Assembly: GCA_000708835.1 (NCBI GenBank)
Contig: DF237219.1
Span: 1 to 39,938 of the forward strand
DNA length: 39,938 bases
Direction: 5' to 3'
DNA from: Klebsormidium nitens
Lineage: Eukaryota; Streptophyta; Klebsormidiophyceae; Klebsormidiales; Klebsormidiaceae
A program made the translations under genes and the position numbers. Of this stretch, positions 8,836 to 20,445 are shown one piece after another. The notes under the pieces are model-generated. The model saw only the letters and a list, made by a program, of their open reading frames with translations, searched no databases and was not told the DNA's origin. Every line of letters begins with the position of its first letter. Positions within the stretch are counted from its first letter, which is position 1.

Positions 8836-11648
8836 TTTTACTGCGGCCCGAATGTAACAGCGGCAACGCGTACATCTGCTTCATGAGAACAATAACAGTT
8901 GCTCTGTTAGATTTATTGATCGCCCACTACTCTTCTTGTCAAGCGCCAGCAGCGCAATGATGTCTTGAACAGTGAAATTAGCGTTTTCTGCGCAAGTGTG
9001 AAAAATGTCTTATGGCTTTCGGGGTGCGCTATATTGCCAAAGTGTCTCACCAGAAGAAGCACGCTGCCGCTTGCACGGAGGCCGCTCGTCGAGATCCTGT
9101 TCCCAGTCAGCCCACGCACTCATCTCGTAGAATGCAACAATCTGGGTAGCAAAGAAATTGTTGGCGCAGCTTCCAACCCCTCTTCTAATACAACATGTTT
9201 TTTTCCAGCACGAAGCGCTCTAGACGTCCGCTGTGGTCTGCTCAGAAGCCCGGAATTGGTGTGCCCCTAACTATGACGACGCGGCTTTTGAAGGAGGCGA
9301 TGGATTGTACCGTTCAACGTCCTAAACCGACCAACGCGACTTGCAAATTTGTGCTGGATACATACTCCTCTCTCACTTCAAGGCACAAACCTTCCGCGTT
9401 TGAGTGACGCAGTACGCTTGCAGTCGCGGGTATGATAACTTTCGTACTTCCTTCCGTAGGAAGAGAGGAGCGCCCGTCTTGATCAGTATGGTGGCTCGTT
9501 ATTGATTCTTAGCTTCGACTCTCGTTATGGACGTCAAACGACTTTAAGCGGCCGCCGTCTTCCCTCCAGGAGATGCGACCGCCAAAAAGGCGACGTCTGT
9601 CTGAGTAGACTTCACGAGTGCGCGGAGTTGGAGAGTTGTGCAGCTCGTTATTAGCCCGCCTGAGGAGATGTTGACTTCAATGGCCTCCGCCCATAGTGCG
9701 CGCTTCGGAATGCAAACACGACATACTCAGGAGACCGTGCTACAGTAGTGGCATCATGTGATGCGCAGATGCGCCGCGACAACCTTTCGGCCTTGGCCGT
9801 CATCCTACAACTTGCCAAGCGCCACCACTGACCGTAGCTGGAAGCGATGCGAGCTAGCTGCTTGCCATGCACTTTGGAGTTCGAATGTCACGACAAACGC
9901 GTGCAGTACTGCAGTACGGTATGCACTACGATTGGCTGCATCTATGGGGTGAATCCCTGGGCCTCCGAGATTTAGTCTCTTTAGTGCAGCGCCAACGAAC
10001 AGCTAGCTACTGAAGGACTGGGGCGACTCCAGAACAAGCTCCACTGGAGCTTGGTTATGGTTGAACGAGGTCGTCAGCAGCATTCAGTATCAATGTGGTA
10101 GGATAGTAATCGTGAAAGCACGCGCTCGCTTGACGAGTTATGAGTAGCCGCAGACTTCAGCTGCCCTTGATACCGTCAGACTCAGGGCCCGGGGTGGCAG
10201 CTTCCTGGATAACCTGTAGCACCTGCCAGAATATCAGGCGATTGGAGGGCTTGCTTTTGCGATATATCTATCGAGAAAAATATTCGATATTTTGAATATA
10301 TTCGATTTGAAAGCTTGCTTTCACGCTTTTACACTCGTAAAATATTCAATATTTTGAATATATCAGGATTCTGGCCAATATTTGTACTTTATTTGCAGTA
10401 TATTGAATAATATTGGATATATCCGGGGCAAAATCCTGGCATATCCGTGCTGGCACCCTGCTATTGGAAGTATTCGGTATCTATCGGACCGAATAAATTG
10501 GATAAACATATCCCCCCCCTTGACAAAATCTGAATAAAAGTAGTGATATGTGCTCAGCTCAACGAGACGAATGCAATGGTGCAAACAAAAGTGGAATATT
10601 CACTCATAATCTTGACGATATTTGAATTTATAAGGATTTATTGCAATTATTTTTATCCATGGAGCTGCCATCCCGGGACTCAGGGTACCGATTGGCACAT
10701 GGCACGTTAAAGGGCAGCTGTGATAGGATATTTCCCGCAAGGATTGGAAAGAAAAGCCGGCTTTTGAGGACATGGCTCGTGCGTGAGAAGCATGCTGGGC
10801 ATCATGGCACACAAGCCAATTACAAGCTGAATGATTAAAGCGGCCCCGGTATTCTGAGCGCGGGCCGAGCTGCATCAAAGCATGGGCCCGGCGGCCGCGC
10901 TGGCGTCCTCCTGGCGGCCGCGCGCGTTGTGCGTAGCAGCGCTAACGCACTGCTACCGTCCTATGCAGCCGCGGCGCGGCCGGGCCGTCGACTGGGCGCT
11001 GGGGTTTATTCAAGGGACTTTAGCGGGGTATGATCTGCCCAGCCGGGGTGCCACGTAAGTCATTGGTCGATAGAGCAATGATTGTACCGTATCGTCTCGG
11101 ATTCGATACCTAGCTTCCACGTGTCTTTCAATGTCCTTCTTGCCACCTGTCGCGTTGAGGTGAAGCACTTGGCCGCCACGTCACATCCTCCCGAAGGTAG
11201 CAACTTGAATGCAGATCAGCTGGAGGATCTTTTACTGTTCTCTGATTAGTCGCCTTGAACAAGATCTTGAGATTTCCAGATTGCGATTGAAGTCTCGAGA
11301 TATCGACAGAATGTGACCGTCCTCGGCCGTAGGCCCGTAGCCGACCATTACTGCCAGCTGGCACCTGTCCTTTGAGTTTTACCCAGCACAGCCCAGGCTT
11401 GAGCCTTGAGGCAGCTTGCCAGAGGCTTGAACTGAGGCTGAAGTTGCTCTTGGGGAGAAAGCAAAGAATCTGCCAAAACCTCGCACAAAACACAAGTGCT
11501 CAAAGATCTCGGGAGCTGCTGATCAGGAGAGACTCTACAAGCTGCATTGCACCAGCTCTTTACCTTCATTACGCAAAGAAAGCAGTCCGTTAGTTCTTGA
11601 GTGTTCACGTCACCTTGAAATCATCTCAGAAGTGGCGTCGACGCAACC
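8836..11648. other. Gene-poor stretch of 2.8 kb
   Basis: I recognise no coding exon on either strand; the open frames are short and family-less. It contains the AT-rich island at 10258-10640, a GC-rich NotI-like patch at about 10840-10990, and the presumed promoter and 5' UTR of the Kir-like gene just before 11649. Confidence 0.45.
10258..10640. repeat. AT-rich island with repeated near-palindromic TATTCRATATTTTGAATA units
   Basis: Near-identical units of about 25 bases start at 10277 and 10339 (AAAATATTC, then ATATTTTGAATATAT). Each is itself partly self-complementary, and related TATTGAATAATATTGGATATA and TATTCGGTATC pieces follow. The island is strikingly AT-rich compared with its surroundings. 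It could be a degenerate MITE-like element, a matrix-attachment-like region or simple AT repeats. I see no terminal inverted repeats or transposase. Confidence 0.55.
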
Positions 11649-13935
11649 ATGGCAGCTATTGGGGCCGCTGTGCGGCTTTCTTCGCCCCTGACCTCCGGGC
11701 TTGCCTCCACCTCTGCGGCCTCTGCTTCAACTGAGGCCACAAGCATGTCCGCTGCATTCAACTTCCCCCCTCGCATGCAGTCCCAGCCTAACTCCCTCTC
11801 CTTCTCAGCAAGATTGCCAACTCCAGGGCAGACTGGGAGAACTTTCACCGCCCGGATCTCAGCGAGTCTCAGCAATGTGACCACGCACAGGCTGGAGCGG
11901 CAACCTTCCACGCAAAAACCCCCCACTCTCCAGCGGCAGCCAACGCAGAACCTTGGGAGGACAGGATCCGGGATCTTCGCTGGTATTGAGAGAAAGCTCA
12001 GCATCGGGAGCTACAGCCTGGAGAGGAAGGCGTCCATCGGCCTCAATAGGTTGGAGCGTTTGGGGAGTTCAGTTGGCAATGGGGGCTTGTTTGACCACCT
12101 GGCTTCAGTCCCGGAGCAGCCCTGGGGGGGTTCCAGCAACTCCCAGCCTGCAAGCTGGCATGCAGTCCCTGCTCCCCACGGTCATGCGGAGCACCAGAAG
12201 AAGATGGGGGTGGTTGCTTCTGCAGCAGCAGTTGGGGGAGCAGTCCATGCAGGCAGGGCGGCAGCGCAGCGGCGGAGCAATCTAAGCCACAGGCAGACAT
12301 CTGGATCTTGGGGCCCCTCCTCCCTCCCCTCCCACCCTGAAATGGAGGATGGCGAAACCGGGGTCTACTTTGAGGACACCCCCCGTCTGGCGTATGCTGG
12401 CTCGATGAGCGCGGCACTAGAGTTTGACCCTCTGGATCTTGGCTCCTCCCACCTCATGTCCCAGTTGGAGATCCAGAACACGCGCAGCGGGGTTGCGGAG
12501 AAGATCCAGTCTGCCTACCAGGGGCTGCTGAAGCAGGACTGGCCGGTGTTCATTGGGTCACTGTTCGCTGCCCCCGCAGCACTGAGCGCAGTGTTTGGGG
12601 TGCTGTACATGCTGGACCCTGCTGGCCTTGCCCTTGATGACAGGTGAGGACCTTGAACATTAGTAGAGGCAATCGCCTATCACAGTCTTTCATCTTTCCA
12701 TATCTGTGCCATTCTTTGCATTTCTGTGCCAATCTGGATCTGCATCTCTGTGCCGATCTGGATATGCAAAGCCCTTGCAAATATGTCCCATCAAATGCAC
12801 TGTTGATCCTTCTTGACACTTTATCAGTCTGGCATGCGAGACATTGCATTGAGGTTGTGTCTGTCAACAGTCTTCATTGCTTCTTTTCTCATCTCAATTA
12901 GTGACAACCATTCTCATCCGTCTTCATTTCTGTCTGTGCAGTGTCGTCAAGTGTGCTGCCTCCTTTGGCTGCCCTGCCAGCACTGTCGGCACCCCCAGCC
13001 TGTTCACCTACCTCAACGCCGTCATGATGTCCATGTCCATGAGCACCGGGGTGGACCCCGTAATGCACGCCGTCAGCCCCTTCACCATGCTGGTCAGCCA
13101 GCTCAACGGCCTCGCCTCCCAGTGCATGTTCGTCCTCCTCAGCGGCGCCGTCTTTGCCCGCCTGTCCCAGCCCTCCCAGCCAGTGGTGTGCGCAGAGAAG
13201 GCGCTCCTGTGCAATGGTGCAGCAGACACAAGGTGAGGGGATTGACTAATTTTTTTTGCTCCCTGCTATCTCTTCAGTTGCACTTTGGTTCAGTGTCTTG
13301 TGGTCGAACTGTCAGAATGGACAGCAATTGTTCTCCCTTCTTCTGTCTCCCCTAATCAAGATATTGGCAGATTCCATGAAAGCCAAGAGATATGTTTGGT
13401 TGTTTCAGTTTCCTATGTGCATGCCTGTTTGCAGTATTTCAAGAAATATCTCGCAAAGCTGCAATACTTGCTGGTGTTTGCATTTGCCTCCTCACTGCCA
13501 CTTCCGATGACTGCTTGTTTCAGATGCTGTTCCTATCTCTTCATCAAAAGCCTTCACTTGAACACTCTGCTGACAAGCTCTTTTCGCTTTCCCAGGGTCC
13601 TTGCCACCCGCTACGTCACTCGCCACGAAATGGTAGACGTCCGCGTATCCGCAACCATAACCCGCACTGTGCGCACCTCCAATGGCAGCTGGACCCGCAC
13701 CGAACAGCCCCTGCGCCTCGCCCAGTCGGAAGCCGTCTACCAGTCTGAGGGGATGGTTATCCAGCACCTGGTCGACAGGAGCAGCCCCCTTTATGGCTGC
13801 AGCGAGCAGGATCTGAAGGAGCAGGACGTGGTCCTGCGGTGTAGTATTGTGGGGCTGGACAGGGCCACGATGGGGTCTGTGTTCCATGTCGAAGAGTACA
13901 AGGCGAAGGATGGGAAGCTGGCGCTTGCTAGATAA
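11649..13935 (+). CDS. Kir/KirBac-type channel protein with non-canonical selectivity filter
   Basis: Three exons (11649-12643, 12942-13232, 13596-13935; GT-AG, phases agree) encode 541 aa. Residues 1 to about 290 are Ser/Pro-rich, and the first 50 (Ala/Ser-rich, few acidic) could be a chloroplast transit peptide. AYQGLLKQDWPVF (about 289-301) matches the KirBac slide helix. M1 is about 299-321 and M2 about 379-402, with a glycine-hinge LNGL at 386-389 and the Kir-like FARLSQP exit. The cytoplasmic Kir domain includes VIQHLVDRSSPLY (483-495), equivalent to the conserved VVHxIDxxSPLY. Between pore helix and M2, where Kir channels have T-x-G-Y/F-G, this protein reads STGVD (366-370), so K+ selectivity as in known channels is doubtful. 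The C-terminus stops soon after the last beta strands. Fold assignment is strong; ion specificity and location are unknown. Confidence 0.82.
12703..12770. repeat. Short repeats in intron 1 of the Kir-like gene
   Basis: TCTGTGCC occurs at 12703, 12723 and 12747. The last two copies extend into a 24-base near-repeat (TCTGTGCC-A/G-ATCTGGAT). Non-coding. Confidence 0.6.
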
Positions 13936-14914
13936 CGGTAGGGGTGACTGGCCACGAAAATGTGGGCCAGTTTCTGTAAAGAAATAATTGAAACCGTTGA
14001 ATAGGTAAACAGGCACGCTTGTCAAATGATAGTCTAGATTGGATTGCTCGCGCAGAATTGCACGCTTACGGCCTCTTGACAGAATTGAAAGTCTAAAACC
14101 AGAGAACAGTTTGGTAAGTAGAATAGAAAAGGAAAATCACTAACTGAACAAGCACGCTGTGCTATATGATAACGGAAAAATGCTGATATACATAAATTGC
14201 AACTTCGCTCACTGCCGCCTCATCATTTATACTGCTCTCTGCTCGCCTTTAATGGTGTCCTCTTAGAAGAGCTGAATTTTAGTGAAGTTCAGAATTGTAT
14301 GTGCATACTCTGTCAGTAAGCGGAATACTTTGGAATGAATGCGAATGGATGTTTAATGCATCAAAACTCTCCAAATCAAATTCGTGAGGGGGAAAAACGT
14401 TTAAGAAGGTAAAGTTCAAATATACGTCCGCGAGATTGGATCACAACGAACCATTTAGAGTGCAGATCAACGGCCCCCTTCACGTTGCGCAATCCACTTC
14501 GCCAATCTGTCATCAGCCGTATGATTGAACTGTACGTGGGCTGACTGATTATGTTTTCCTTTCCCATTCTGAAAGCTATCGTCCCACACGCATTGAGTTT
14601 CTAAGAGAGAGAGATGAAGACGAAGCTGTGCGCACTGAAGACACTTGTACAAACAGGATGCACCTCACGTACAAAGACTGATGTGACGACATCTGAAGTC
14701 GTGCCTATCCGAATCAGAGTCAGAGAGCTGCCTACCACTGCGCCGGCCCATGCAAATGGAAATGTGGTATTGCATAGCGTGATTAGTCCATCTCAGAAGA
14801 AGCATGTCGACCTTTCTAGAGCTGGAATTCTGCAAAGGCATAATCTTGAGCAACTACCGTAGCACACCTTATAAATAGTCTGCCAACTCGTTTTTCCCCA
14901 CAGTCTGAAAAGCG
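13936..14914. other. Intergenic, between convergent 3' ends
   Basis: No gene is recognised between the Kir-like stop and the last exon of the broken GST. A TGTAA element at about 13974 is a possible 3'-end signal for the Kir-like transcript. The rest is AT-richer sequence without obvious structure. Confidence 0.4.
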
Positions 14915-17353
14915 TCAAGGTCTGATGGCCAAGTCTCTAAGTTCTGGTCGTAGGTTCATTGAATTCAGCAAGTAGTGCTGCAATAAGCACTCCTCGGACG
15001 TCACAGTGCGGAGGACGTCCGGGTCTTGCTCCATGGCCTTCATCCACTGGTGGGACTGCCAAAGCACAAACACGCACGTAACTTGAGCAGTGACACCTAC
15101 GGCCTGAAACAATCTGATCAGGATGGCTAGGTATCTTGATTCGATAGAATTTGACGTCACGACTCGGATTCAGGCGAACTTATACCCCAAGGACGCTATG
15201 ATGAGCAGATGACGTCGCTGGGCGGCTGGCCGTTCCTGCCCTTGGATGCACGAAACCAGATCGGTCCGAATGCCCACAACCAGGAGCAGCACTGCATTCG
15301 AGAATGTCAAGAGAAGTGCTTTTGTCGACAATCGGCCCATGGATCGGATCTGTCACCGACGTCCTGGCTAAAAGGTTTCTGACCACGCCTGCAACAAATT
15401 AATGGGGCCTGATCTCTGCAAGAGACTCACGCCGGAAACTCCGTTGTCTCTCGAGCTGCGGCAGGCGGAGCGCGAAAGACGCCAGGTGGATGTCGACAAC
15501 GCTCATGCGGTCATCGAAGAAGAAGGGCTCGGTCTGCGGACGTCTCTTGCAGCGCCTCGTCGAGGTGCGCGCGTCCACAGGTGCGCGCGCAGGGCCTTGT
15601 GAGCGTGTTCGGGGTCGTCGTCGGGCATGCTCCGCGCAACGCGGAAGAAGGCCGGCCCCGACTGCAATGGAAAGTTTATCTCACTTAAACAAGCTTCAGG
15701 AATGGCCGTCTTTCTTTTCGAGGCTCTCCCGGCAAACGATGGCGCACAGCATGATCAACCGCCGCGCGCGGAAAGAGTTGACACGTCAGACATGTCTTCT
15801 TTCCCTGTTACTGGCAGCCCACCTGAGAAAGCCACACCCGCCTCCTTACGTGAGACTCTGATGGCGGTTTATGGATCCCACTTCAATCCAATGTACTTCT
15901 GATTCGAAGTACAGATGAAGCCGCCAGTTTTCTCTTGACAGATCGAAAGCGCAGGTCTGTGGACGTTTGAGATTCAACCGTCGAGCACTATATTCGACCA
16001 GATTCTGAAGCAGAGAAGGATTTGCAGTCTCGAGTGGATTTGAAAAGGTGGCATATCAAGCTACGGCTCGGCTGATTACATTCACGATGATGAAATTGGA
16101 TCCATGTACGCGCTTTCGCTTTGCGGTGCAGCTCTGACGGAAAGAAGGCGGGGTGGCGAGGAGACAGGAACGCCTCGTCGAGGTGCCTGCGGACCTGGGG
16201 CCGCTCTGTCTTGAAAATACGTAACCATGACCACAAAGTGCCACGAATGCAGAGTGAGCACAGACGCGGATTTAGAGGACCAGGAGTTGAAATTCTTCAA
16301 AAAAGATTTCCACCGTTTTAGCTTGGTCAAAACGACGTACTCGATGATGACGGCGGTTTCGCTAATGAGGTGACCTGCAAATAGCCAGGTGGCGCAGCTC
16401 AGCCAAGGCGAGCCTGTTCAGATGCAGAGAGCAGTAAGTCGCTGTCGAGCGGAGGAGAGTGCAAGCATCTTCGTGAAGGCGCGCGGACCAAGAGTCAGAA
16501 AAAACATGCCATTCAGATTCTTGAACCCCTGCAGAACTGTGGCGCCGCAGCCGTTCTGATGTGGGAAACGTACCGCATCAGATCAATCCTTGCAGCTCAT
16601 AGCCGAAGATAATCAAGCTCACCGCACAGACGGAACTGCGGAGGTCTTGACTTTCTGGGCGATTGATTCGCGGGACTCTTGAGCGAAGCTTTCCTGCTTT
16701 TAAGCAACGAACAGAGTCACAAACAAGCCGCCTGAAGATGCTAAAAGCATCATCCTCCAGTCAGATTGCAAGCAGGTTAGAAACTGATCGGACAATTCAA
16801 CCGAAGCAGGAGAAACGAAACGGGCTTGAGCACTGTGCCCAGGAGCCTTCATATTGCGCGACTGGGCGGCAATGCAGCAAAACTTCTGGGCTGGTAACAA
16901 AAGCAAAGAACGGAGTGCAATGATGAGACGACGGTGAACACAAGTCAAAGCTTTTCTCCAGTTTCTCAGCGGAGGTACAAAACCCAGAAGAAAGGCTGCT
17001 CTCGAACAAAGTTGGCCAAGTATCCCACCCACACGAGTTGCACACGTCAAATGCCTTTGTGATCAGCTCTTTATTGCTCTCTTAGCAGGCCATCGTAGGG
17101 CCCTGGTGCATGTGCCCACAACGTTCCCTGAATTCTGACCGTTGTTGCAGCAGAGTAGGGACTTTCCCTCGAGGGTTGTCACTTGAGCGAATCTGCTTGC
17201 TTCTGAGTCTCAAGTCCTCTTCGACCCGTTGATACCCCGTTGATACTGTACGCCCTCCTTCTCTAACGCTATCCACACTAGTCTCTTTGCAAAAGGAGAA
17301 CCCCAGGCATTGAAGAAACTGACCGTCTCCTCGTTCAGCTGGACCTTCGCCAT
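14915..17353 (-). pseudogene. Broken glutathione S-transferase (tau-like)
   Basis: Four minus-strand segments resemble one GST. Segment 17353 to about 17150 is the thioredoxin-like N-domain (FFNAWGSPFAKRLVWIAL, then VEEDLRLRSKQ and KVPTLL). Segment 16194 to about 16086 has RRHLDEAFLSPRHPAFFPSE. Segment 15661-15431 has AFFRVARSMPDDD, then FFFDDRMSVVDIHLASFALR. Segment 15055-14915 has QWMKAMEQDPDVLRTVTSEE. The conserved exon with the GSH-binding E-S motif was not found. The frame is lost after an exact 11-base tandem duplication at 17225-17246. It is lost again at a 16-base-offset partial duplication (15563-15590) and once more just before FFFDD. Exon phases at the last junction also disagree. 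It diverges from the intact GST at 18096. Probably a pseudogene, although assembly error could fake some shifts. Confidence 0.75.
17225..17246. repeat. Exact 11-bp tandem duplication causing a frameshift in the broken GST
   Basis: CCCGTTGATAC occurs twice back to back. With one copy the GST frame would stay open from YQ into VEEDLR; with two it shifts to an early stop. Confidence 0.85.
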
Positions 17354-18095
17354 GATTTTGATCGCACTACTTGGCGAGTACGTCTTGGTACACCGTATGC
17401 GATGCGAAGACGGGCAGGAGACGCCGGGGGGCCCGGTCCTTGGAGTAGTTCCTCGTGCTTACTTACCTGCAAGCTAACGTTCAACAGATTGAGAAACATT
17501 GCTGCACTCGAGTGCCGTATAAGAATCTGCAAATTTCTCCTGAAGTGTCTCTTTGAAGCTATCAAGCTAGTTCTGCAGTGTACCGCTGATACCGGCGCTG
17601 CATTTGTAGCGTCCTCGCGCGAGAAATTGTACTATCTGAACCGTCCATGCACTCTTGTTTAAGCGTCGACGGTGCGAACGCCCCCGCCGGTGGGCTCCGG
17701 CGCTGACCATCGATAAGCGCCATCGGTCCGCTGCATGCACCGACAGCAGTCTCTACGCTGCATCATGCAACCGACCGGCCGAATGGGGTGTGCACTGTGC
17801 ATGCAGAATGCTGTTCACAGTGTAACTTGAAGGCAGGACCCATGATGAATATCCTCCAGCCCCCAGCAATGCCCAAGCTGCACCCCATACAATTCTAGCT
17901 GATCAGCGCTGGAGAAGTCAAGCTTCTAGAGGCTAGTTGAGACACTGGAATTTGGTGAAGTGGGAGCTCAACTTGTCCGCCGTTGGAGATAAGAGTCCTG
18001 TGCCAAAGGGCCGGGTGTTTGTGGGCAATCAGTAGCCGATCCGGGAAGCGCAGCATCTAGATATCTGACAGCAAGCTGCTCTGGCCGCCGCCGCC
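17354..18095. promoter_or_regulatory. Divergent promoter region between the two GST loci, with CATGCA (RY) motifs
   Basis: The broken GST (minus) and intact GST (plus) start codons face away from each other across about 740 bases. CATGCA occurs at 17734, 17764 and 17800, within 72 bases. In land plants the RY motif binds B3-domain factors; function here is inference. No other coding sequence was recognised, although a minus-strand frame extends upstream of the ATG at 17353. Confidence 0.35.
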
Positions 18096-20445
18096 ATGGC
18101 TCATTCGCAGGGTCATTCGCACGACGTGGTCAGGTTCTTTAATGCATGGCCCAGCCCCTTCGCCCAGAGGGTGTGGATCGCCCTCAACAGAAAGGGCATC
18201 GACTATGAGAGGATCGACATCGACCCGTCGTATGAGCGCAAGCCGCCAGAGCTGCTCAAAGCCAATCCCAAAGGGACAGTGCCCACAATCATCCACAAAG
18301 GTGCCAAATGCGCCTGCTCTGGCTGGCCGTCCTTTGAATCATCCTCGCGAAAATCTTCTGCAGTTGCTAATGACATAGGATCTTTCTTGCTTTTCTCATC
18401 ATGCACAAGGGACAGAAACGCCGTTCTGAAGAGAGCTCGTGCAGGTGGTGTGTCAGTACTACTAGTTGGAGTGGTAAGAGGTGTTTGAGTGGTGCGCGCA
18501 TCCTCAATGCACCAGATAGAATCCTGAAATCGTCAAGCTGTCTGACGCTCAGGTTCTGGCACTCAATGGAAAGTTCTTCTGAAAGTGGCACTCTAACACG
18601 ATTGCTCACAAATCATGTTCCAAAACATCTATTTGACCGGGGAACTTTTCGGCTCTATCCATATCAAAGGTCAATGCGTTCAGGGAATCAAATATCAAGC
18701 TGCGACAAGCTGACGCAACGACTCTGCCTGCAGGGCACAGCGTCTATGAGTCCTCCATCGTGATTGAGGTGCGCTGCGCAACGCCCTCCTCCATCGGTCA
18801 TCTTCCAACGTCTGTTCAACATGTGATTTGCTAAGCTCGAGTGTTTGAGGTTTAACAAATGGCAGCTTTTACATTTGGAGACGTCTCTGGAGCACTTCTT
18901 GGATAATTTGAGGACCCAGCAGTTGTGGGCACCATAGATTGATGGAGTGCGGTTACTGAGGGGCTGACGCTCGGAACTTTTTGGGTGTGCTCCAGTACCT
19001 TGAGGATGCCTGGCCGTACCTGCCAGCAGACCGGGCCCTCTTCCCCAAGGAGCCTCACCTCAAGGCGCAAGCGAGGATCCGCATCAACGCTATCAACACG
19101 GAGGTGACACACAGGCCCCGATTGCTTTTTATTGTCAGTAGTCACGCATCCTGTTGATTGAATCAACCCTGCATCTGGGCCCTGTTCAGTATCTGGTTAC
19201 GGAGTTTTCTCTTTGTTGAGTGGAGGCCGACGATGTACATAGAGGGCAGCTTGCATTACGAAACCGAGTTCTTGATGGGCTTTTGATAATGTTCAAGCAG
19301 CAAACACGAAGCTTGAAACGCGAGATCTGCCTTGATCCGCGCACTTTGCCGTTCTGAATCGCTGGCGCCTTCGAAGACGCCCAACCAACGTCCGATCGTT
19401 CCGACTGTCAGTCTCACAATCCAAGGCAAGTCTTGTTTCGACAAAGTATCTTGCAGAGGGAACTGGGCTCCATGTTTCTCATTGAAGTCAATCTACACGG
19501 TTCGAAGCCGAAGTACCGACCCGCTTCCCTTCTCCGCAGTTCGTGCCGTCCTTCTTCTCGCTGTTCCTGGCTAAGACTCAGTCGGAGGTGGAGAAAGGCC
19601 GGGAGAAGTTCACCGAGCAGCTGCGCAACGTGAACGACGCGCTCAAGGAGTCGTCACCCGAGGGGCCGTTCTTCTCGGGACCAAATCTCGAGGCGGTGGA
19701 TGCTAACCTGATCCCGTTCGCGGTCCGGCTTTTCATCTTGGAGCGCCTTCGCGGATACAAGAGTGAGGCGCCGTCTCAGCTGGTTTGTGCAAAGTCGAGA
19801 GACCAGTCTGCATCTTGTCGATTGCCCCAGACATAACCACGTTTTGTATGTGGTTTGAGCAGCTTTGATCTGTGCCGTATGATCATCGAAGCAAACCGAA
19901 GTTTCAGACTGGTTGCGAACGAGCTTCGCCTTTGCCCTCGTCAGCTCACGCCCGACTCGAACGTCGAAGCTTCTTGTGTATCGCTTGCGAGCGCAGCCAA
20001 GCCCTGCACGTTAATCTTACCCCCTCACACGCTCCCTGATACGCACTCTTCTGGAGACTGTCACCTTTCACGAAGGCGGATAGCTCCTCTTGCCTTTGGC
20101 TTTGAGGATGAACAGTAAAGGAGGCAAATACGTACTCTTGCTACGCAAGCATTGTCCGCCTTCAACGGCCAGATCCGCACAATGTTTGGTCTTCGTCTTG
20201 CAGCTCCGTCCGAGGAGGAGCTCCCGCGCTTCTGGCAATGGCTGAAGGCGGCAGAGAAGCACCCGGCGGTGGTGCCCACAATCCACGACCAACAGGAGAT
20301 GCTCGACTTCTATCAGAAGTACGCCGAGAAGAAGGGCGCGCTGCCGACTGGGCCGGAATTGCTGCTGGTTCCTTCAGTGATTGTAGGTCAAAAGGAGCTC
20401 GGAGACCAATCGAAATTCTTATTCTGTATGCCCAGCTTTACCTAA
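18096..20445 (+). CDS. Glutathione S-transferase, plant tau-like, catalytic serine
   Basis: Five exons (18096-18300, 18734-18768, 18996-19103, 19540-19762, 20204-20445) with agreeing phases give 270 aa. The N-terminal thioredoxin fold has AWPSPFAQRVWIAL with the expected catalytic Ser at 20, ANPKGTVPTII with the cis-Pro at 63, and YESSIVIEYLED with the E-S pair (74-75) that binds the gamma-glutamyl part of GSH. The helical C-domain carries FFSLFLAKTQSEVEKG, EGPFFSGPNLEAVDANLIPF and RFWQWLKAAEKHPAVVPT. Cytosolic GSTs of this type conjugate GSH to electrophiles or reduce peroxides. The extended C-terminal tail after KKGALPTG is unusually long and could reflect a missed splice. The first donor (GTGCCA) is non-optimal but phase-correct. 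Class (tau versus another Ser class) is less sure than the family. Confidence 0.87.

Noticed and set aside
11056-11115. tRNA-like pieces (GGTCGATAGAGC, then GGATTCGATACC)
   Set aside because: Spacing is wrong and no anticodon stem or acceptor stem forms.
12043-12417. 124-codon minus-strand frame opposite the Kir-like exon 1
   Set aside because: Pro/Gln-rich shadow of a low-complexity coding exon.
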